Assembly (NCBI RefSeq): GCF_002234615.1
Contig: NZ_NMQW01000017.1
Location: forward strand, 310,001 to 374,000
Length of the DNA: 64,000 bases
From: Paenibacillus rigui
GTDB lineage: Bacteria > Bacillota > Bacilli > Paenibacillales > NBRC-103111
Reading direction: 5' to 3'
Below the pieces are notes generated by a model, which had not been told where the DNA came from, searched no databases, and was given only the letters and a program-made list of their open reading frames with translations. The translations under genes and the position numbers were made by a program. Positions 25,257-34,061 of this stretch are shown here, one piece after another; position 1 is the first letter of the stretch; each line of letters begins with the position of its first letter.

Positions 25257-25925
25257 TCAGGAATGCTTTGGCTTCGGCTTCGCCGATAATTTTTTGACCA
25301 GACCCACACCAATAACTACCACCGTCGTCAGAATCGGAACGATCCAGTGCGGGAAGCCATGAAGAAGCTTGTCGGATACAATCTCGTCCTTAACGAACAT
25401 TTCACCGGCTGTATATCCTAAAATTCCCGCTCCAATATAAACAAGAATAGGAAACTTGGTTAACAGGTTCATAACGAGGGTGCTGCCCCATACAATAATA
25501 GGAACACTCAGAGCAATACCCAGAATAATGACTGTCAGGTTATTATCCGCTTTGGCCGCGATGGCCAGTACATTATCCAAGCTCATCACAAAGTCAGCGA
25601 CAATAATGGTCCAGATGGCTTTGCCCAAGGTAGAAGCTTCTTTCACATGTGCTTCGCCCTCATCGTCAATAAGCAGCTTGACCGCAATATAAAGCAGAAG
25701 CAAAGAGCCTGCGGCTTGAATGTAGGGGACAGTCAATATGTAAACCGCTACGACGGTTAGCACAAGGCGCAGTCCGATCGCTCCGAACGCTCCCCACCAA
25801 ATAGCCTGCTTACGCTGATGCAGAGGTAAATTTTTACTCGCAAGAGCAATAACAACTGCATTATCACCGCTCAGTACGATGTTAATCAGCATAATTTGTA
25901 AAAACAGAAGAAACCATTCCAACAT
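25257..25925 (-). CDS. TerC-family membrane protein (YjbE-like)
   Basis: 222 aa from the ATG at 25925 with GGAGGG seven to eight bases upstream. About seven membrane helices. The two TerC signatures with membrane aspartates are present: NIVLSGDNAVVIALASKNL near residue 15 and FVMSLDNVLAIAAKADNN near 115. Relatives in B. subtilis (YkoY, YceF) have been linked to manganese export at the site of protein secretion. The order terC, then cwlQ/yjbJ-like gene nearby, recalls the yjb region. No yybP-ykoY manganese riboswitch was recognised upstream. Confidence 0.88.
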   Translation of the reverse strand: MLEWFLLFLQIMLINIVLSGDNAVVIALASKNLPLHQRKQAIWWGAFGAIGLRLVLTVVAVYILTVPYIQAAGSLLLLYIAVKLLIDDEGEAHVKEASTLGKAIWTIIVADFVMSLDNVLAIAAKADNNLTVIILGIALSVPIIVWGSTLVMNLLTKFPILVYIGAGILGYTAGEMFVKDEIVSDKLLHGFPHWIVPILTTVVVIGVGLVKKLSAKPKPKHS

Positions 25926-26022
25926 GAATATACCCTCCAGCATTTTGTGATCTGCAGCATCATCCTAAACTATACGAAGACAAGCGTAAACAGGTTTCAT
26001 AAAAATTCTTTTAAACCACTGC

Positions 26023-27234
26023 TCAAAAAAAGCTTGCAAATGGACTCTCTTTATCCAGCGCTGCCGGTTGAATCCATATCGTTTCGGTTGCACGAACAGC
26101 TGCTTCCAGCTCTTCCTCCAGCCAATCCATCCGGCGTTCAATACTTTCCACCACACGCAAATTCGGATTGGTACTAGGAGTTGGAGGAAGAAATAGCGTA
26201 CAGCAATCCTCATGCGGCAGTATTGAAATCTCAAAGGTGTTGATTTTCTCTGCAATCTTAATAATTTCCTTCTTCTCCATACATATCAAAGGCTGGACAA
26301 TAGGAAGGCTGACGGATCTCCCGATCACATTCATGCTGCCAAGGGTCTGACTCGCCACTTGTCCTAGGCTTTCCCCTGTAATCAAAGCAGAAGCCCCATG
26401 CAAATCCGCAAGCTTTTCGGTAATTCGAAACATCGCCCGCCGTAAAATGGTAATGAGCAAATTGTCGCGGTAGGTTTCATGAATCCGGGTCTGTACATTC
26501 GTAAATGGAACCATGTGAAGCTTGATATCCCCGGCATACTCGGTTAGCTGCCTTACAAGGTCCCTGACTTTTTGTTGAGAACGTTCGCTGGTGTAGGGGA
26601 AGCTGTGAAAGTGAACCGCTTCAATCTGGAGGCCCTGTCTTAGCGCCAGGAAACCGGCTACCGGACTGTCGATGCCTCCTGAAAGCATCAGCATAGCTTT
26701 GCCATTCGTACCAAGCGGAAAGCCGCCTGCCCCTTCTACAACCTCTGAATAGATCAATGCATGCTCTTCACGAAGCTCCACTCTAAGCTCCGCATCGGGC
26801 TGTTGTACATCGACCTTTAGCCCCGGCATACCGCGTAGCACAAAACCGCCGACAAGCTTGTTCATTTGCTGTGAATCGTGTGGAAAGCTCTTATTTACTC
26901 TTCGTACAGTCACCTTAAAAGTACCGGGCGCTTCGACCAAAGCTTGCATCGCTTGCAAAGCTGTAGCTTGAATTGCCTCCAGCTCGAGCGGCGCTGTATA
27001 TACTGGACTGAATGAACCGAGGCCTAATATGTTTTTCAATTTTTCGGCAATGAGCGCATAAGGCGCTCCACCCAGTACAATATACACTCTGCCGAATTCA
27101 CGGTTAAACCTGACCTCTGGAAAAGGCCTCATCGCCTTTTTAATTTGCTCGAAAACCGCCTTTTCAAATCGATGACGGTTTCTTCCTTTTAACGTAAGCT
27201 CTCCATGACGGAGAACGATCCAATCCGGTTCCAT
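26023..27234 (-). CDS. thiI: tRNA 4-thiouridine synthase ThiI
   Basis: 403 aa, the short form without a rhodanese domain. N-terminal ferredoxin-like and THUMP domains (about residues 1-165, with RHGELTLKGRNRHRFE) are followed by the PP-loop SGGIDSPVAGFLALRQG near residue 186 and the HFHSFPYTSE strand. It activates U8 of tRNA with ATP and transfers sulfur. The Cys-Cys pair in ILPHEDCCTLF is near residue 344. It begins three bases after the cysteine desulfurase gene, the usual sulfur donor in Bacillus (NifZ-ThiI). Confidence 0.94.
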   Translation of the reverse strand: MEPDWIVLRHGELTLKGRNRHRFEKAVFEQIKKAMRPFPEVRFNREFGRVYIVLGGAPYALIAEKLKNILGLGSFSPVYTAPLELEAIQATALQAMQALVEAPGTFKVTVRRVNKSFPHDSQQMNKLVGGFVLRGMPGLKVDVQQPDAELRVELREEHALIYSEVVEGAGGFPLGTNGKAMLMLSGGIDSPVAGFLALRQGLQIEAVHFHSFPYTSERSQQKVRDLVRQLTEYAGDIKLHMVPFTNVQTRIHETYRDNLLITILRRAMFRITEKLADLHGASALITGESLGQVASQTLGSMNVIGRSVSLPIVQPLICMEKKEIIKIAEKINTFEISILPHEDCCTLFLPPTPSTNPNLRVVESIERRMDWLEEELEAAVRATETIWIQPAALDKESPFASFF

Positions 27235-27237
27235 TTG

Positions 27238-28410
27238 TTACCTCCGTCGTTGTCTTTGCTGTAATGGGATGGTCGGCTTGAGCTGTTGAACTACTTGCTT
27301 CAGAATCTCGCCAAAACGTTGAGCATCTTCTATCGATTGCTCCAGTGAATAGCTGATACGCACGCCGCTTACCGCACGGGCGTCGCTGTATCCCATCGCC
27401 TTCAAAACTCTGCTCGGCTTCTCCGCACCGGATGAACAGGCCGATCGCGCCGATACATACATATGATGCTTCTCCAAAGCATGAACCATAACCTCGGACT
27501 TCATACCAGGGTAGCTGAAATGAAGGATATAAGGAGCCATATCGGATTCCTCCGTTGACCCGCTTAGCTGCAGTTCAGGTATTTGTTCGATCAGTCGGAC
27601 CCAGTATTCCCTTAATCGGGAGGTATGCTCCAGAAACAACAAGCGCTGATCGCAAGCCATACGCATAGCCTTCGCCATTCCGACGATGCCGGGTACATTT
27701 TCAGTTCCCGACCTCAAACCTCCTTCTTGTCCGCCGCCCCACACGATCGGCTGCAGCTCCAGCCCTTGACGGCAATAGAGGAAGCCAGTTCCTTTGGGAC
27801 CTCGCAGCTTATGGGCCGAGCCTGAGAGCACATCGATCCCCAGCTTTTCGGGTTCAATTTCGAGCTTTCCTATAGCTTGTACCGCATCTACATGAAATAT
27901 GGCCCTCGGTGCTAATGCTTTAAGCAGTCTGCTTATTTCTTGGATCGGTTGAATGCGTCCCATTTCATTGTTAACCGCCATGATGCTGACAAGAATCGTA
28001 TCTTCTCTTAGAGCCTGCCTCAGATCCTCCAACCGAACCTGGCCTGTCTCATCCACAGGAAGATAGGTCACCTCAAAGCCTTGCTTCTCCAGCTGTAGGA
28101 ACACATCGTACACTGAAGCATGCTCGATGATACTCGTAATCAAATGGTTCCCGCGGTATTTGTATTGAAGAACCGAGCCCTGGATTGCCATATTGTTGCT
28201 TTCGGTGCCACCGGACGTAAACACAATTTCGTCCGGCTTACATCGCAGACACTGAGCGATGACCATACGAGCTTGTGAGATGAGCCTTTCGGCATCCACT
28301 CCGGCGCGGTGAAGGGAGGATGGATTGCCGTAATAGCTCCTCATTACCTCAGCCATCGTCTCGATTACTTCTTCATATGGAGGTGTCGTTGCTGCATAAT
28401 CCAAATACAA
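27238..28410 (-). CDS. Cysteine desulfurase, NifZ/IscS type
   Basis: 390 aa from a TTG at 28410 with GGAGGT about eight bases upstream; there is no nearby ATG. It is a PLP-dependent enzyme that takes sulfur from cysteine. Motifs are YLDYAATTPP at the N-terminus, FTSGGTESNNMAI, the HVDAVQAIGK aspartate, the PLP lysine in SGSAHKLRGPKG, and the catalytic cysteine loop SARSACSSGAEK. It pairs with thiI just downstream, matching B. subtilis nifZ-thiI, so its main role is likely 4-thiouridine formation. Confidence 0.93.
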   Translation of the reverse strand: MYLDYAATTPPYEEVIETMAEVMRSYYGNPSSLHRAGVDAERLISQARMVIAQCLRCKPDEIVFTSGGTESNNMAIQGSVLQYKYRGNHLITSIIEHASVYDVFLQLEKQGFEVTYLPVDETGQVRLEDLRQALREDTILVSIMAVNNEMGRIQPIQEISRLLKALAPRAIFHVDAVQAIGKLEIEPEKLGIDVLSGSAHKLRGPKGTGFLYCRQGLELQPIVWGGGQEGGLRSGTENVPGIVGMAKAMRMACDQRLLFLEHTSRLREYWVRLIEQIPELQLSGSTEESDMAPYILHFSYPGMKSEVMVHALEKHHMYVSARSACSSGAEKPSRVLKAMGYSDARAVSGVRISYSLEQSIEDAQRFGEILKQVVQQLKPTIPLQQRQRRR

Positions 28411-28452
28411 GGGTGGTACCTCCGCTCTCCAATATTGTAAGCCCTTTTAAAA

Positions 28453-28510
28453 CGAGAAAAAATAAAGACCTCTGAAGCTCCTTATTTGCAGGCCGCTTAC
28501 AGCAGGTCTT
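28453..28510 (-). terminator. Terminator of the transglycosylase gene
   Basis: AAGACCT (28465-28471) and AGGTCTT (28504-28510) form the stem base, with weaker pairing inside. On the minus strand TATTTTTTCTCG follows. It lies 12 bases past the stop of the gene at 28522. Confidence 0.65.
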
Positions 28511-28521
28511 GTTTATCTTGA

Positions 28522-29208
28522 TTATGCCTCATAATTACGCTGCAGCTTCAACACTTTATTCACATATTGCTGGGTTTCCGAAGGCAGCAAGTGCAGATTG
28601 GACATCAATTCCTGGTCGTTCGTGATGCCAAGTCGATCAATGCGTCCAGGACCGGCGTTGTACGCTGCCAGAGCGACTCCCCGGTTTCCATTGTACTTCG
28701 CAAGCAAGTTGGACAAATATCGCGTCCCGCCTTGAATGTTTTGCGACGGATCGAACGGATTGCTTACGCCTAATCCACGCCCTGTCTGATCCATCAACTG
28801 CATCAGGCCTTTGGCTCCAGCACCTGATACCGCATTCGTATTAAATGATGATTCGGCATCAATGACAGCCTTCACCAAGCTTGGGGCTACACCGTGGCGG
28901 CGGCTCGCATCTTGGATAATCGGATCGTAGGCTGAAGCATGGGCCGCTAATTCGGAAGCTCCTGCTCCTCCATCCATCATAACCATTTGCGGATAATAGG
29001 CCATAGGCTTCATTAACCCGGATTTGACCGCTTGGGAAGCGGATGATCTAGAATCAGGAGACTGCGATAAAATGTCATTTAACAATGCAGTAAAAGAACT
29101 GTTGTCTCCTTTATCGCTGGAAGAAGTATTGTCACTTGATAAAAAGCTCATTTTGTTCAACATCTGAAGTTGAAGCAATTCCTTCATCGTACTCGGATTG
29201 ATATTCAT
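28522..29208 (-). CDS. SLT-domain lytic transglycosylase (CwlQ/YjbJ-like)
   Basis: 228 aa from the ATG at 29208 (GGGAG nine bases upstream). The first 100 residues are Ser/Asp-rich with no signal peptide, as in B. subtilis CwlQ. The transglycosylase domain covers about residues 105-225: RRHGVAPSLVKAVIDAESSFNTNAV with the catalytic Glu, SGAGAKGLMQLM, NPFDPSQNIQGGTRYL and AAYNAGPGRID. It cleaves the glycan backbone of peptidoglycan. How it leaves the cell is unclear. A 7-bp inverted repeat lies just upstream. Confidence 0.88.
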   Translation of the reverse strand: MNINPSTMKELLQLQMLNKMSFLSSDNTSSSDKGDNSSFTALLNDILSQSPDSRSSASQAVKSGLMKPMAYYPQMVMMDGGAGASELAAHASAYDPIIQDASRRHGVAPSLVKAVIDAESSFNTNAVSGAGAKGLMQLMDQTGRGLGVSNPFDPSQNIQGGTRYLSNLLAKYNGNRGVALAAYNAGPGRIDRLGITNDQELMSNLHLLPSETQQYVNKVLKLQRNYEA

Positions 29209-29223
29209 CAAGTCAAGCTCCCT

Positions 29224-29253
29224 GTGTACAGTCTATGTATCTTCATTGTACAC
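29224..29253. promoter_or_regulatory. Inverted repeat before the transglycosylase gene
   Basis: GTGTACA (29224-29230) and TGTACAC (29247-29253) are perfect complements with a 16-base spacer. The right arm holds a -10-like TACAAT when read on the minus strand. It could be an operator or a leader stem. Confidence 0.4.
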
Positions 29254-29334
29254 TGTTTTGGACTTGCCATCCAGTTTTTTTTCCTTTTTGCACCACAAAA
29301 GGTGATGCTGCTTCCATATGGCTGCTATGTATTC

Positions 29335-29364
29335 AAACAGCAAGCCTGCGACGGCTTGCTGTTT
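29335..29364 (-). terminator. Strong hairpin after the DUF4190-like gene
   Basis: AAACAGCAAGCC (29335-29346) pairs perfectly with GGCTTGCTGTTT (29353-29364) across a six-base loop. Only TTTGAAT follows on the minus strand, so termination may be weak. It lies 15 bases past the stop of the gene at 29379. Confidence 0.6.
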
Positions 29365-29378
29365 GCAAATGCCTTGAG

Positions 29379-29798
29379 CTACGAATAAAGGGGAACTAAT
29401 AAAAAATAGCCTGCCAGCGAAACCAGTCCGAGAATGACCGACCATGCCCCCAAAGCCTTTTGACCTTGGGCATAAGCAATAAATCCCAGAAAGGCACCTG
29501 CTGCACCGAATAAAACAGGATAGATAAATAAGGATATAACAGAAACCAGGATAGCCGTGTAACCGACCCATCCCGTGGCTATGCCGCCGGCAGCTTGGGT
29601 ATCCGCCACCGAATCCGACTTGCGTACCGGCAATGACGTCTCCACCGGAGCCTGTTTCGGCGCTGCATAAGGTACCGATACCTCAGCAGCATACTCCTCG
29701 TTCACCTCTTGGCCTGTCTCTTTGCGCAGCTGATCCATTGGATACCTCTTGGGCTCCTTTGGCTTGACTTCAGCTTCCCAGTGCTTCTGATCCTTCAT
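29379..29798 (-). CDS. Small membrane protein with hydrophilic N-terminus (DUF4190-like)
   Basis: 139 aa from the ATG at 29798 with AGGAGG nine bases upstream. Residues 1-75 are charged and Pro/Ala-rich. Two hydrophobic segments follow: GWVGYTAILVSVISLFIYP and an ALGAWSVILGLVSLAGYFLL end, separated by a Gly/Ala-rich helix with a YAQGQKAL turn. The paired glycine-rich helices recall DUF4190 proteins. Function unknown. It shares a leftward unit with the DUF1540 gene upstream. Confidence 0.7.
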   Translation of the reverse strand: MKDQKHWEAEVKPKEPKRYPMDQLRKETGQEVNEEYAAEVSVPYAAPKQAPVETSLPVRKSDSVADTQAAGGIATGWVGYTAILVSVISLFIYPVLFGAAGAFLGFIAYAQGQKALGAWSVILGLVSLAGYFLLVPLYS

Positions 29799-29862
29799 CG
29801 GTTCAGCCTCCTGAGGGCTTTCTTGGAAGAAAGCCTGCATTCGTAAGCGCTGTTTCGTAGAA

Positions 29863-30075
29863 CTACTTGCTTTTTTTCTGCTCGAACGTGTGGCAACAGG
29901 TATTGCGGATACTGGATGCCTTGTCCTTATGCCCGTTAAAATCCGCTTCCGCGAACTCCGTGCTGAAATCAGCATTGGCGTGCTGATCCACTTCGATCAT
30001 AATGGACTTGGCTGCACAATTGTTGCCCTGTGCCCAATATTCACAGTTGGCAACACTGCATTTTACATCTGGCAT
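29863..30075 (-). CDS. DUF1540 cysteine-rich protein
   Basis: 70 aa from the ATG at 30075, with AAAGGGG eight bases upstream; the ATG six bases earlier is too close. The pattern MPDVKCSVANCEYWAQGNNC, then AAKSIMIE and a late CCHTF, is the DUF1540 signature. Cysteine spacing suggests metal binding. Members are common in spore formers. Function unknown. Confidence 0.88.
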   Translation of the reverse strand: MPDVKCSVANCEYWAQGNNCAAKSIMIEVDQHANADFSTEFAEADFNGHKDKASSIRNTCCHTFEQKKSK

Positions 30076-30121
30076 TATCATCACCCCTTTATCAATTTGC
30101 CCTGTAAAGAGGTGTGCTATG

Positions 30122-31267
30122 CTATTTATGCAGCTGGCAATATAGCACAAGGTACATGGCGTGTGACCAAAGCAACGGAGTCGCGGGTGTTCCCCATCTC
30201 CCCACCCAATGATTGTATACATCCCGCTCGGCCTTTGTGTGAGGCACTTGCTCTGGAAGCCTGCCAATGGCATCGGCTTGACGTAAGATCCAATCCAAAG
30301 CGTGACGTGCTTCCGCTTGCTTCCCTCGCAGCGTATCCACCCAGCCTTGCCACGCCGTCAGCAGAATCCACTCCCCCCCGCCATAGTACTCGTCGCTGGC
30401 ATATCTCCGGACGCCGCCAGTGTCTGCATGTAAGTCTTCTTGAATCTTCTCTAATGTAGCCGCCATGGCTGGGTGCTCCGAAGGAAAGACTTGAAACGGT
30501 TGGCACAGCCAGAGCAGACTGGCGTCCACGCCTTCGTACCCTATGTCGTACCGAGCCTCGTCGCTGCTTACAGGGCGTATGCTTTTGACAAAGTAGCCTC
30601 CATCAGGGTGTACCGCATGCCGAAGCAAAAACTGCTGAATTTCATCGGTTACGTTATCGAGGTACGCGTAATCCCCATAGGTGCGAATCGCCTTTAACCC
30701 GCCATAAATGCAGGCAAGCGTGGAAGGATGCACCTGATCATTCCGCTCCTCCCAGCAATCGAAGTTCGGTAGCTTCCAGAATGCGGCCAAATAACGAACC
30801 GTTAGCTCAACACTGGTCCGGTAAGACTCCGGCATAGCCTTTTTTCCTTGCGCTCTCCAATGCTCGGTCAGCCCCCACAGCCAGGCTCCGTAACCGTCGA
30901 GTTGAAAATGCCCCCACTCCGAGTGGTCATCATCCCGCCCGTCCAGATGATAGCGTGTATGTAAAAATTCATTCTCGGCGATCCATTCGCCCCGCTCTTT
31001 TTTGCCTAATAAATGATTTACGTGATCCTGCTGTCGCTCCAACACATGCCGAACCCATTGATGAAACAATTCAGAGCTCTCCGTCTCCCCGCTCCTATCC
31101 ATCGCATAAGCAATAAAGCTTCCATCGCGAAGCCAGCTAAAGGCATAATTAGAAAAAAGCGGACAAGCGACATAGCCTCCGCTAGGATGTTGATTTAAAG
31201 CTATGATCTGCTTGCTGATCTCGAATAAATCCGTATAAGACAGCTCCGGTCCGGTTGATGTATTCAT
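30122..31267 (-). CDS. GH15-like glycoside hydrolase
   Basis: 381 aa with an (alpha/alpha)6-barrel glucoamylase-type sequence. Marks are YAFSWLRDGSFIAYAMDRSG near residue 45, SEWGHFQLDGYGAWLWGL near 115, the putative general-acid region GGGEWILLTAWQGW near 325, and a C-terminal LPEQV glutamate. These fit GH15 enzymes, which act on alpha-glucosides such as isomaltose or trehalose. No signal peptide, so intracellular. It is shorter than multi-domain GH15 proteins, with no N-terminal beta domain. Ribosome binding site AAAGGGGG. Substrate not predictable. Confidence 0.8.
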   Translation of the reverse strand: MNTSTGPELSYTDLFEISKQIIALNQHPSGGYVACPLFSNYAFSWLRDGSFIAYAMDRSGETESSELFHQWVRHVLERQQDHVNHLLGKKERGEWIAENEFLHTRYHLDGRDDDHSEWGHFQLDGYGAWLWGLTEHWRAQGKKAMPESYRTSVELTVRYLAAFWKLPNFDCWEERNDQVHPSTLACIYGGLKAIRTYGDYAYLDNVTDEIQQFLLRHAVHPDGGYFVKSIRPVSSDEARYDIGYEGVDASLLWLCQPFQVFPSEHPAMAATLEKIQEDLHADTGGVRRYASDEYYGGGEWILLTAWQGWVDTLRGKQAEARHALDWILRQADAIGRLPEQVPHTKAERDVYNHWVGRWGTPATPLLWSHAMYLVLYCQLHK

Positions 31268-31317
31268 GCAGGATAATCCCCCTTTTATGGTCCTGATTCA
31301 TGATTCAAGCAGTTAAA

Positions 31318-31343
31318 CAAAAAGAGATGCTTGGCAGCACCCC
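31318..31343 (-). terminator. Terminator of ypuI
   Basis: GAGATGCT (31324-31331) pairs with AGCACCCC (31336-31343) using two G-U pairs on the RNA strand. A run of T (31318-31323 complement) follows on the minus strand. It lies about 30 bases past the ypuI stop. Confidence 0.6.
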
Positions 31344-31372
31344 TTTTGTCATTATTTCCCTGATGATTCTAT

Positions 31373-31873
31373 TTAAACCCGTTCGCCTTGCATCCGCTTC
31401 TGCGTGATGTAATCCGTTTCGTAGTAAGACAGCTCTTCGCGCAGCGACTCAAAAATTTTGGACAGCTCAATCGTCAGGTCACGGACGTCACGAGCCGGCT
31501 TTTTGCGGAATCGAATAGCGTCCTGGCCTGTGTAGGCATAGCGCCCGTCTTCAGAGTAGCACTCATTCTTCGGATAGAAGAAATTGTTAATGCAGGAGTG
31601 GTACACCTCATATAATACTTTCTCCGCATACTCCACATTGAAGCTCGGACGGCGTAAGCTTACGCCCAGCTTCTCATACGCCACTTCACAAAAAACAAGC
31701 AAATGTCTCGTATCGGACAAATATCCTTTGTAAAACTCCTCCATGGAAGCATCCACTTCTGTATTCAATTGCTGGAGAGAATGCTCGTTCAAAAATTTCT
31801 CCATCTTCGCGATCGCTTCGCTTAGTTTGCTTTTCGTTGTTTCGCATACATTTTTGACGTTAAACATCGCCAT
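31373..31873 (-). CDS. ypuI: YpuI-family protein (DUF3907)
   Basis: 166 aa from the ATG at 31873 with AGGAGGT upstream; the longest frame (31907) lacks a ribosome binding site. The sequence LSEAIAKMEKFLNEHSLQQL, then FYKGYLSDTRHLLVFCEVAYEKLGVSLRR and YEVYHSCINNFFYPKNECYSEDGRYAYTGQDAI, matches the YpuI family of Bacillales. Cytoplasmic, alpha-helical. Function unknown. Monocistronic with its own terminator. Confidence 0.82.
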   Translation of the reverse strand: MAMFNVKNVCETTKSKLSEAIAKMEKFLNEHSLQQLNTEVDASMEEFYKGYLSDTRHLLVFCEVAYEKLGVSLRRPSFNVEYAEKVLYEVYHSCINNFFYPKNECYSEDGRYAYTGQDAIRFRKKPARDVRDLTIELSKIFESLREELSYYETDYITQKRMQGERV

Positions 31874-32075
31874 ATCGCAAGACCTCCTCTGATCAACACA
31901 ACACATTTATTATATAATGAATGACTTCTAAATTCATCCTACCACAAATCCATGGCAAAAGTAATACGAAAAATGTCCACCGTCTTCTTCTTAAGGAGAT
32001 GATTTCCGGTAGTAATAAAAACTTCTGGCGGGGACCCTAAAGGTATATTCCAACTAAAGTAAAGGAGCTAGTCCT

Positions 32076-34004
32076 ATGTGGAAATATGCCTTGTCCCTTA
32101 TAGCCGTCTTCGCCCTCGGCGTGCTTCTGTTCCCGAGAAATGAAGCGGAGCCCCGCATCGAAAGCCTGTCTCCTGCCGCCGAGTTGCAAATGAAGCGGAC
32201 TACGATGGCCCAGGATATATCTCTGACAAATGATCTGTGCCGGACTCAATGCAGCCTGGAGCTCCATAGAGTGCTTCAGCAAACAGACCCGCTCCCTCAG
32301 GAAAGCAAGCTGAAGGGCTTACGCAAGCTGCAGGAAGAGCATCCTCATATGGAGCAGCTGATTTGGGCGGCGCGCGGTCAAAGCATACAAGACGGCCTTA
32401 CCGTAGGCAGCTTGAACGAATCGACCTTGTCCTTGGCCAAGCCGGAATTGCAAAAAGCAAAGGATAAAACGGACAAAGGGGAAAGCTACCAATCCGAGCC
32501 TTTCCAAAGCAACGGCTCCACTTATTTCGTTCTTGGTGTCCCCTCCACTTCAGGGAAGGCTTCTTTATTGGGCGTGGTCAAACAAGAAATATTGAAGCAG
32601 GTAGAAGACCATCAGCTTAAAAATCTCAGGATTGTAACCTATCCCAGCGACAATCGCTACAAAATCGAATCCGTTGACTCCAATACCCTTCAGGATGTGA
32701 AAGTGGATCATCCCGAACAAAATGAGGGAACGAGCCACTATCATGTGGACCAAGTTGTTGTCCGCTTCAAGACCGAGCCAACGAAAGCGGATTTGGCAAA
32801 AATTCAAGCCGACATCGGGGCAACCGGATACCGGAAAGTAGGCTATACCTATGTTTTTGAATCAAAGAAAATGGAAGCCAAGCAGCTGATGAACTATTTC
32901 AAAAGCTGGAATGTTGAATATGCGGAGCCACATTTTCTGTACATGACCAATACAGCTTACAATCAAGATACTGGAGCTGCAGCAAAGCAAGCTTCCGACT
33001 CTCAAGCAACGATTACACCGAATGATTCTCTATATCAACGGTATCAATGGAATCTCCCGATCATTGATACGGAGCAAGGCTGGACCATTAATAAAGGCTC
33101 CGATCAAATTACGGTTGGTATCGTGGATACCGGTGTAGATCTTAATCATCCTGATTTAAAGGATCAATTGGTCAGTGGCTATAACGTAGTCAACGAAAAC
33201 GCCCAGCCGTTAGACGATGTCGGACACGGGACCCACGTAGCAGGAGTTGTCGGTGCACTCGTCAACAATAATCTTGGCGTTGCCGGCATGAGCTGGTACA
33301 ACCGGATCATGCCCGTGAAAGTACTGGATGAAACCGGCGCAGGCAGCACGTATTCCGTAGCGCAAGGTATTATTTGGGCAACGGACAACGGTGCCAAGGT
33401 TATTAACTTGAGCCTCGGCAACTATGCTGAGGCCAACTTCCTGCACGACGCGATTAAATACGCCTATGATCACGACGTCGTAATCATAGCCGCCAGCGGC
33501 AATGATAACACGGAGCAGCCGGGCTACCCAGCGGCTTATCCGGAGGTGTTCGCGGTAGCGGCTACCGATGCGAATAAAAGTAAAGCTTCCTTCTCCAACT
33601 ACGGCGATTATATCGATGCTGCGGCGCCAGGGGTTAATATTGCAAGCACCTATCCGCATAACCAATATGCAGCTTTGTCAGGTACATCGATGGCTAGCCC
33701 CCATGTTACTGCTCTGGCCGCATTAATTCGCTCCGTCAATCCTCAGCTGAAAAATACCGAGGTGATGGACATTATGCGCAATACTGCGCAAGACATCGGG
33801 CCCAAAGGTAAAGATAAATATTTCGGTTACGGATTGATCGATGTCGTAGCTGCCTTGAAGAGCGCAGAAGCTTCCAAAAACGGAAGCAACGCCGCAGCCA
33901 CAGAAAAAAACACCGGAAGCTCTGCTCAAACCGTCCCGAACACCAATTCCTACTTTCAAAGACTTTTGGATCGGCTGCAAGGACTACACAGCAAATGGTT
34001 CTAG
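32076..34004 (+). CDS. Subtilisin-family (S8) serine protease with long N-terminal region
   Basis: 642 aa. An N-terminal hydrophobic segment (WKYALSLIAVFALGVLLF) acts as signal or anchor. Residues about 25-225 form an extra region with a DLCRTQCSLELHRVL motif and a GVPSTSGKASLLGVVKQEI strand, resembling an extracellular sensor fold; this is inference. A fervidolysin-like prodomain (VRFKTEPTKADLAKIQADIG) covers about 230-290. The catalytic domain has Asp351 (VGIVDTGVD), His384 (GHGTHVAG) and Ser538 (SGTSMASPH), and an oxyanion Asn in AASGND. A Ser/Asn-rich tail ends the protein. Ribosome binding site AAAGGAG. A terminator follows. Confidence 0.92.
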   Translation: MWKYALSLIAVFALGVLLFPRNEAEPRIESLSPAAELQMKRTTMAQDISLTNDLCRTQCSLELHRVLQQTDPLPQESKLKGLRKLQEEHPHMEQLIWAARGQSIQDGLTVGSLNESTLSLAKPELQKAKDKTDKGESYQSEPFQSNGSTYFVLGVPSTSGKASLLGVVKQEILKQVEDHQLKNLRIVTYPSDNRYKIESVDSNTLQDVKVDHPEQNEGTSHYHVDQVVVRFKTEPTKADLAKIQADIGATGYRKVGYTYVFESKKMEAKQLMNYFKSWNVEYAEPHFLYMTNTAYNQDTGAAAKQASDSQATITPNDSLYQRYQWNLPIIDTEQGWTINKGSDQITVGIVDTGVDLNHPDLKDQLVSGYNVVNENAQPLDDVGHGTHVAGVVGALVNNNLGVAGMSWYNRIMPVKVLDETGAGSTYSVAQGIIWATDNGAKVINLSLGNYAEANFLHDAIKYAYDHDVVIIAASGNDNTEQPGYPAAYPEVFAVAATDANKSKASFSNYGDYIDAAAPGVNIASTYPHNQYAALSGTSMASPHVTALAALIRSVNPQLKNTEVMDIMRNTAQDIGPKGKDKYFGYGLIDVVAALKSAEASKNGSNAAATEKNTGSSAQTVPNTNSYFQRLLDRLQGLHSKWF

Positions 34005-34026
34005 CACATGTATATATTTACACACA

Positions 34027-34050
34027 AAAACCGCCGTTTCAGGCGGTTTT
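34027..34050 (+). terminator. Terminator of the protease gene (bidirectional)
   Basis: AAAACCGCC (34027-34035) and GGCGGTTTT (34042-34050) form a perfect stem with a six-base loop. The A-run on the left makes it usable also for the leftward rnpB transcript. Confidence 0.88.
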
Positions 34051-34061
34051 GTCATGGTTAC

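Noticed and set aside
25926-26022. Possible manganese riboswitch before the TerC-family gene
   Set aside because: Fewer than 100 bases separate it from thiI and no yybP-ykoY pattern could be read.
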